DNA of 26,895 bases from Candidatus Atribacteria bacterium (GTDB lineage: Bacteria > Atribacterota > JS1 > SB-45 > 34-128): contig DMCY01000051.1 in NCBI GenBank assembly GCA_003451675.1, positions 1 to 26,895 on the forward strand, in the 5' to 3' direction. A program made the position numbers and the translations under genes. Positions within the stretch are counted from its first letter, which is position 1; each line of letters begins with the position of its first letter. The notes beneath the pieces are model-generated. The model ran no database searches. It was not told where the DNA came from and worked only from the letters and a program-made list of their open reading frames with translations. Shown here piece after piece: positions 23,394 to 26,895 of this stretch.

Positions 23394-25142
23394 ATGCGAA
23401 CTGTAGTAGTTATCCCTACTTATTGGGGGCGGAAAAAAGAGATTGGTTTTAAAGAAGGGGATATTGTCTATGACCATGCTACCCCTTTAAACGAGGAAGG
23501 AACCTTAGGTCGGACTCTGGAAAGTATGAAGATATTAAAAAAGAAAGATTTTAAATTAGTTATACTAATTTGCCCAACCAATAAGGAAATAGAACACAAA
23601 GCAGAAGAAAAAGTAAGAAAGATAGTTAAAGAGGTAAAGTTGGATGTAGAGACCTATTTATTTACTCGGAAGACCTTAAAGAAGATTAAGAAATTCGGCA
23701 GAAATTCCAAATTAAAAGAGAATGTACTTTCTTTGCTGAGCTTACAGGGTTATGCCAATGTCAGGAATATGTGTATATTTTCTTCTCATATACTTAATTC
23801 TGATATTACTGTTTTAATCGATGATGATGAAGTTATAGAAAATCCTGATTTTATGGAAATAGCCAGGGAATTCATCGGAAAAAGAGTGTATGGTGAAACT
23901 GTATATGGGGTAGCCGGCTATTATTTGAATAAATATGGAAATTATTATGATAATGTAAACATTGAGCCCTGGATGACTTATTGGAATAGGTTTGGGAGTA
24001 AGTCCAAAGCCTTTGATAAGATAATCGGTTGCGGCCCCCGACTTAAACACACGCCCTTTGTCTTTGGCGGAGCTATGGTAATTCATAAAAATTTATATCA
24101 GATAGTAGTTTTTGACCCCAATATTCCCAGAGGGGAAGATATCGATTATCTCATAAATGCGAAGATGTTTGGTTTTAATTTTTTCCTGGATAATAAGTTG
24201 TGCATAAAACATTTGCCTCCCAAAAAGACCCATCCCATCTGGAAGAGGACCAGAGAGGATATCTATAGATTTATTTACGAAAAATCCAAAATTGATTCCC
24301 AATACGAAGTAAGCAATATGCGGACAGTAACAGCAAAAGATTTTTCCCCATATCCTGGAGAATTTTTAACCGATGAACTTGAAGACAAGATCTTTAAGAC
24401 CAACTTGTTGCTTGCCTTGGAGTATCTGGCAAATAATAAAGTAGAAGCCTGCAAGGAATCTATAAAAAATATATATTTAAGTATTCATGAGGCAATACCT
24501 GAAAAAGATCCTTTTACCGCTTACAGGAAGATCCAGAAATATTGGGAGAAATTAATAGACTTTACCTTAGAGAACAAAAAAGAGATAAGAAGAATAATGG
24601 AAGAAAAGAATCTATTTAAAGTCGAGGTAACTGTTGATGAAGAACATTATGAAAAAATTAGCCTGAAAGAGAAAAAAGAAACTTTAAAGAGGATGAAAGA
24701 ATTTAAAGATTTTAGCGAAGAGGAGTTAGAAAAAATTGCTCAAATATCTGCAGTTAAAGCCTACAAAGAAGATGAATTTATCTTTAAAGAAGGTGATGAG
24801 GATTCCTCTTTTTATATAATGATCAGAGGATGTCTGCGTATTGTCAAATATAATGAAAGAAATGAAGAGATTATTTTAGCTGATATATGTAGCGGAGGAT
24901 TCCTGGGAGAAACGGCTATTGTTAATGAAAGACACCGGGTAAATGCCGTGGCCAGTGAATTTGTAGAATTGCTTTTTTTAGAGCAGAAAAATCTTGAACT
25001 TCTGATTAAGGAAGACCCTGATCTGGGGAATAAATTATTATTAGTATTTTTGGAAAAATTATCTAAGAAATTAGATAAAACCAACCGTTTATTCCAGGAG
25101 AATTATATATTAGGTAGCTCCTCCCTTTCAGATATGGATTAA
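23394..25142 (+). CDS. GT-A glycosyltransferase fused to a cyclic-nucleotide-binding domain
   Basis: A soluble 582-residue protein with two parts. Residues 1 to about 300 are a GT-A glycosyltransferase: MRTVVVIPTYWG, GYANVRNMC, the metal site DDDE at 143-146, FVFGGAMVIH at about 222-231, RGED at 246-249. A helical linker (about 330-430) follows. Residues about 432-560 are a CRP/cNMP-binding domain: MKEFKDFSEEELEKIAQ, then FIFKEGDEDSSFYIMIRG, and the phosphate cassette GFLGETAIV with Glu506 and Arg515 (RHRVNAVA), matching the Glu and Arg that hold the cyclic phosphate. No HTH follows. The family's usual GT2 enzymes lack this tail. Activity could be switched by cAMP, cGMP or another small nucleotide. 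ATG 23394 follows AAGGAG. It is the last gene of the locus; a terminator lies 59 bases after the stop. Confidence 0.85.
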   Translation: MRTVVVIPTYWGRKKEIGFKEGDIVYDHATPLNEEGTLGRTLESMKILKKKDFKLVILICPTNKEIEHKAEEKVRKIVKEVKLDVETYLFTRKTLKKIKKFGRNSKLKENVLSLLSLQGYANVRNMCIFSSHILNSDITVLIDDDEVIENPDFMEIAREFIGKRVYGETVYGVAGYYLNKYGNYYDNVNIEPWMTYWNRFGSKSKAFDKIIGCGPRLKHTPFVFGGAMVIHKNLYQIVVFDPNIPRGEDIDYLINAKMFGFNFFLDNKLCIKHLPPKKTHPIWKRTREDIYRFIYEKSKIDSQYEVSNMRTVTAKDFSPYPGEFLTDELEDKIFKTNLLLALEYLANNKVEACKESIKNIYLSIHEAIPEKDPFTAYRKIQKYWEKLIDFTLENKKEIRRIMEEKNLFKVEVTVDEEHYEKISLKEKKETLKRMKEFKDFSEEELEKIAQISAVKAYKEDEFIFKEGDEDSSFYIMIRGCLRIVKYNERNEEIILADICSGGFLGETAIVNERHRVNAVASEFVELLFLEQKNLELLIKEDPDLGNKLLLVFLEKLSKKLDKTNRLFQENYILGSSSLSDMD

Positions 25143-25160
25143 TTATTATTTCTCTCCCTA

Positions 25161-25186
25161 TGTCATTTCCACGAAAGTGGGAATCT
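25161..25186 (+). repeat. REP-like hairpin TGTCATTTCCACGAAAGTGGGAATCT
   Basis: It resembles the dispersed element usually written TGTCATTCCCGCGAAAGCGGGAATC. The centre TTTCCAC/GTGGGAA folds around GAAA. It is the fifth REP type in the window. Confidence 0.75.
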
Positions 25187-25200
25187 ATTAAAAGTCATTA

Positions 25201-25232
25201 CAGGAGCACTCAATATCACTTGAGTGCTCCTG
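25201..25232 (+). terminator. Strong hairpin after the glycosyltransferase locus
   Basis: A perfect 12-bp stem, CAGGAGCACTCA (25201-25212) and TGAGTGCTCCTG (25221-25232), with an 8-base loop. The following tract (CGGCAATTTCTTCTT) is only moderately T-rich. It separates the GT-cNMP gene from fic. Confidence 0.75.
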
Positions 25233-25266
25233 CGGCAATTTCTTCTTCCAACGAAGGAAATAAAAA

Positions 25267-26304
25267 ATGTTTAAACCAAAATTCAAATATACCAATAAAA
25301 TAGTTAAATTACTTACCAGAATTTCTGCCGCCAGAGAAACAATTCTCAATTCACCTTTAATACCAAAGTGGAATGTCACCTTAAGACAGGAGGCGATAAT
25401 TCATAGTGCCCATTCATCTACCAGTATTGAAGGAAATAGATTATCCCTAAAACAAGTAAGCGAATTAGCCCGGGGAAGAGAAATAACGGCTACTCGAAGA
25501 GATAAGCAAGAAGTTTTAAATTATCTAAATGTGATAAAAAATATTAAAAACCTGATTAAGGATAATTTTATAACCGAAAGAGATATTTTAAATATCCATC
25601 GCATAGTAACAAAAAATACTTTGGATAATCCCGCTGACTTTGGGGTTTATCGCAATCGCTATGTAGTAGTGGGAAACAGATTTACCGGAGAGGTATTTTT
25701 TAGGCCTCCCCAAAATCAGGAAGTACCGGGATTAGTAAAAGATTTACTTAGCTGGATAAACTCGGAAGAATCGAAAGAACTTGATCCGGTTATTGAAGCA
25801 GGAGTCGTCCATTATGAATTTGTCAGAATCCATCCCTTTGTTGATGGTAATGGTAGAACAGCTAGAGTCCTGGCTGCTTTAATTCTTTATTTACGCGGCT
25901 TTGATACCAATCAATTCTTTTGTCTTGATGATTACTATGATTCTGATAGACCAGCATACTATAAAGCATTACAAAGCGTTAAACCAGATACTTTAGATTT
26001 AACTGATTGGTTAGAATATTTTGTCGAAGGAGTAAATGTAAGCATCGAAATAGTCAAAGAAAGAATAGTAAGGCTCAGTAGTAGAAGATTAAGGAAAGCA
26101 AAAGGCAAACAGATCGCCTTAACCGAAAGGCAAATAAGGATTATAGAATTTATAAACCAAAATGGGAAAATAACCAATCGAGATGTAAGAGAGATGTTTA
26201 AGCTTTCTAATAGGGCTGCATTAGATGAAATAAATAAACTTCTCGAATTACAGGTATTGAAGTCTCAAGGCAAGGGTAGAGTTCTTCATTATATAATGTT
26301 ATAA
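25267..26304 (+). CDS. Fic family protein, class II, with a C-terminal winged helix
   Basis: Fic proteins transfer AMP (or another phosphate moiety) to target hydroxyls. The 345 residues contain the complete active site HPFVDGNGRTAR (189-200) with the catalytic His189 and the anion-hole Asn/Gly. Near the N-terminus SSTSIEGN (50-57) is the (S/T)xxxE(G/N) inhibitory motif, with Glu55, that keeps class II Fic proteins auto-inhibited. Residues about 285-345 (RQIRIIEFINQNGKITNRDV and after) form a winged helix, as in the common Fic/DUF4172-less subgroup. There is no separate antitoxin beside it. The ATG starts just after ACGAAGGAAATAAAAA. Targets are unknown; it may autoregulate or modify a partner such as a topoisomerase. 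Confidence 0.95.
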   Translation: MFKPKFKYTNKIVKLLTRISAARETILNSPLIPKWNVTLRQEAIIHSAHSSTSIEGNRLSLKQVSELARGREITATRRDKQEVLNYLNVIKNIKNLIKDNFITERDILNIHRIVTKNTLDNPADFGVYRNRYVVVGNRFTGEVFFRPPQNQEVPGLVKDLLSWINSEESKELDPVIEAGVVHYEFVRIHPFVDGNGRTARVLAALILYLRGFDTNQFFCLDDYYDSDRPAYYKALQSVKPDTLDLTDWLEYFVEGVNVSIEIVKERIVRLSSRRLRKAKGKQIALTERQIRIIEFINQNGKITNRDVREMFKLSNRAALDEINKLLELQVLKSQGKGRVLHYIML

Positions 26305-26376
26305 TATTCATGATTATATTCACGATAAGGCTCATGATTTTTACATATTATTTGATAAAAAAATAGAGAAGGAGTA

Positions 26377-26454
26377 ATGGCGAAAACAACTATTAAAGAA
26401 CATATTATTAATTACACCAAAAATAAAATATTATTTTCACATACTTCTAACTAA
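26377..26454 (+). pseudogene. Truncated ORF, 25 codons
   Basis: ATG 26377, directly after GAAGGAG, opens 25 codons (MAKTTIKEHIINYTKNKILF...) and stops. The first residues look like the N-terminal helix of a small DNA-binding or antitoxin-type protein, which would make this a truncated copy. It lies between fic and the IS-like end. The ribosome site is closer to the ATG than usual. The family guess is weak. Confidence 0.25.
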
Positions 26455-26471
26455 ATTATTATATTTATTAA

Positions 26472-26498
26472 AAAGGAGGAATTTTGAAAATTTTATAG
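26472..26498 (+). pseudogene. Strong ribosome binding site with an aborted ORF
   Basis: AAAGGAGG (26472-26479) precedes TTG 26484, which opens only KIL before TAG 26496-26498. A next ATG (26499) gives nine codons (MIISQKLSI). A perfect ribosome site without a gene suggests debris of a lost gene, possibly removed when the transposon at the window end arrived. Confidence 0.35.
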
Positions 26499-26568
26499 AA
26501 TGATTATCTCCCAAAAACTAAGTATTTAAACTAATATATTTAACTTAAGCAGCAAATTTAACTCTGTA

Positions 26569-26583
26569 TGTCCTTTGAAAACT
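26569..26583 (+). promoter_or_regulatory. boxA-like sequence TGTCCTTTGAAAACT
   Basis: This closely resembles the boxA antitermination signal of low-GC rRNA leaders and spacers (TGTTCTTTGAAAACT). No rRNA gene follows within the window, only IS-like sequence, so it may be a remnant or a coincidence. The stretch 26590-26835 holds no clear gene. Confidence 0.4.
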
Positions 26584-26835
26584 GAATAACGAAAATAAAT
26601 GGTTATATAAAAGAGCAGGAAGGCTTCCTTTTGGTCTATTCATCAACCCTTTTATCAATCTCTTACAGTTTATTGCTGATATCTTAAACCCTAAGTACAC
26701 TTTTCCCCCCTGAGTTTGACACTTGCAAGCAAATTTTAGGCATTTAACCCTCTAAAACCATTGTAAAATAAGCATTTTGTTTTTTGGCCTTAGAATATGT
26801 AGTGCAACAAATAACAATATTTATTATTATAACAC

Positions 26836-26863
26836 TTGATAATGTAAATATATATGGTATAAT
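26836..26863 (+). promoter_or_regulatory. Leaderless-type promoter of the transposase-like ORF
   Basis: TTGATA (26836-26841), a 16-base spacer and a perfect TATAAT (26858-26863). The ATG at 26870 is 6 bases after the -10 box, so the transcript would start at or near the first codon. Confidence 0.6.
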
Positions 26864-26869
26864 ATATTT

Positions 26870-26895
26870 ATGTTTATTAAGATTACCAAATCAGG
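26870..26895 (+). CDS. First codons of a probable transposase (3' partial)
   Basis: ATG 26870 opens MFIKITKS and continues past the window edge. That beginning resembles, from memory, IS1634/IS4-type transposases that start MFI+K. The upstream 26700-26870 segment (CTGAGTTTGACACTTGC and beyond) could be the left end of the element, but no terminal inverted repeat can be checked since the other end is outside. The call is tentative because only eight residues are visible. Confidence 0.35.

Noticed and set aside
25267..26304. Fic plus a preceding antitoxin as a toxin-antitoxin pair
   Set aside because: The inhibitory motif is inside the Fic protein itself (class II) and no small antitoxin gene is seen directly upstream.
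26545..26700. Minus-strand open frame of about 50 codons ending KFAA, with a possible GTG start
   Set aside because: It overlaps the boxA-like sequence, has no ribosome site, and its codons (many Leu/Phe/Arg from AT-rich repeats) do not look like a real gene.

Overview
The window is AT-rich bacterial DNA (about one third GC by eye) with a mostly Gram-positive-like grammar: strong AGGAGG ribosome binding sites, TTG/GTG starts, and TTGACA/TATAAT promoters. Gene content (CstA, lipoate ligase, BirA plus BioY instead of a visible biotin pathway, paired deoxynucleoside kinases, ferredoxin-linked arsenic genes) suits an anaerobic low-GC bacterium. Clostridia-like or a candidate phylum such as Atribacterota would both fit; no rRNA or marker gene settles it. 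Short dispersed palindromes (REP-like elements of at least five types) sit between many genes.

Layout. 1-4.4 kb: the tail of an unknown gene, a hairpin-rich leader, lgt, a small conserved CxxC protein, an Mrr-like nuclease-fold protein, and cstA bracketed by a perfect 16-bp inverted repeat. 4.4-8.7 kb: a plus-strand cofactor/nucleotide block of lplA, two tandem deoxynucleoside kinases, a flavodoxin-like gene bracketed by inverted REP copies, birA, then bioY behind a textbook promoter overlapped by a BirA operator. A tRNA-Pro(CGG) follows. 9.0-13.7 kb: a minus-strand arsenic/metal and thiol-redox operon: permease, mini-thioredoxin, dicluster ferredoxin, CDF transporter, a decayed ccdA and an ACR3 arsenite pump. 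Its promoter carries an AATATG/CATATT dyad of ArsR type. 13.8-16.4 kb: a probably acquired segment with a DUF3795 protein, an AlkD-like DNA glycosylase and a methyltransferase, flanked by 45-bp direct repeats (44/45 identical), with GC-richer spacers reminiscent of integron cassettes.

16.6-20.8 kb: a ZIP metal transporter, a secreted alpha/beta hydrolase, a small orphan ORF, an Asp/Glu-type racemase and a membrane protein with a winged-helix-like tail. 20.8-25.1 kb: a glycosyltransferase locus of three genes (GT-A, GT-B/GT4, GT-A). The last enzyme carries a C-terminal cyclic-nucleotide-binding domain, an unusual architecture and the best candidate for something new here. 25.2-26.9 kb: a terminator, a class II Fic protein, gene debris, a boxA-like sequence and the first codons of a probable transposase behind a leaderless promoter.

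How the parts may work together: lplA, birA and bioY handle acquisition and attachment of lipoate and biotin, with BirA closing a feedback loop on biotin uptake. The two kinases probably form a dGK/dAK purine deoxynucleoside salvage pair. The minus-strand operon exports arsenic species and supplies thiol/electron chemistry. The glycosyltransferase locus probably builds a glycan or glycosylated solute whose last step could respond to cAMP or another cyclic nucleotide.
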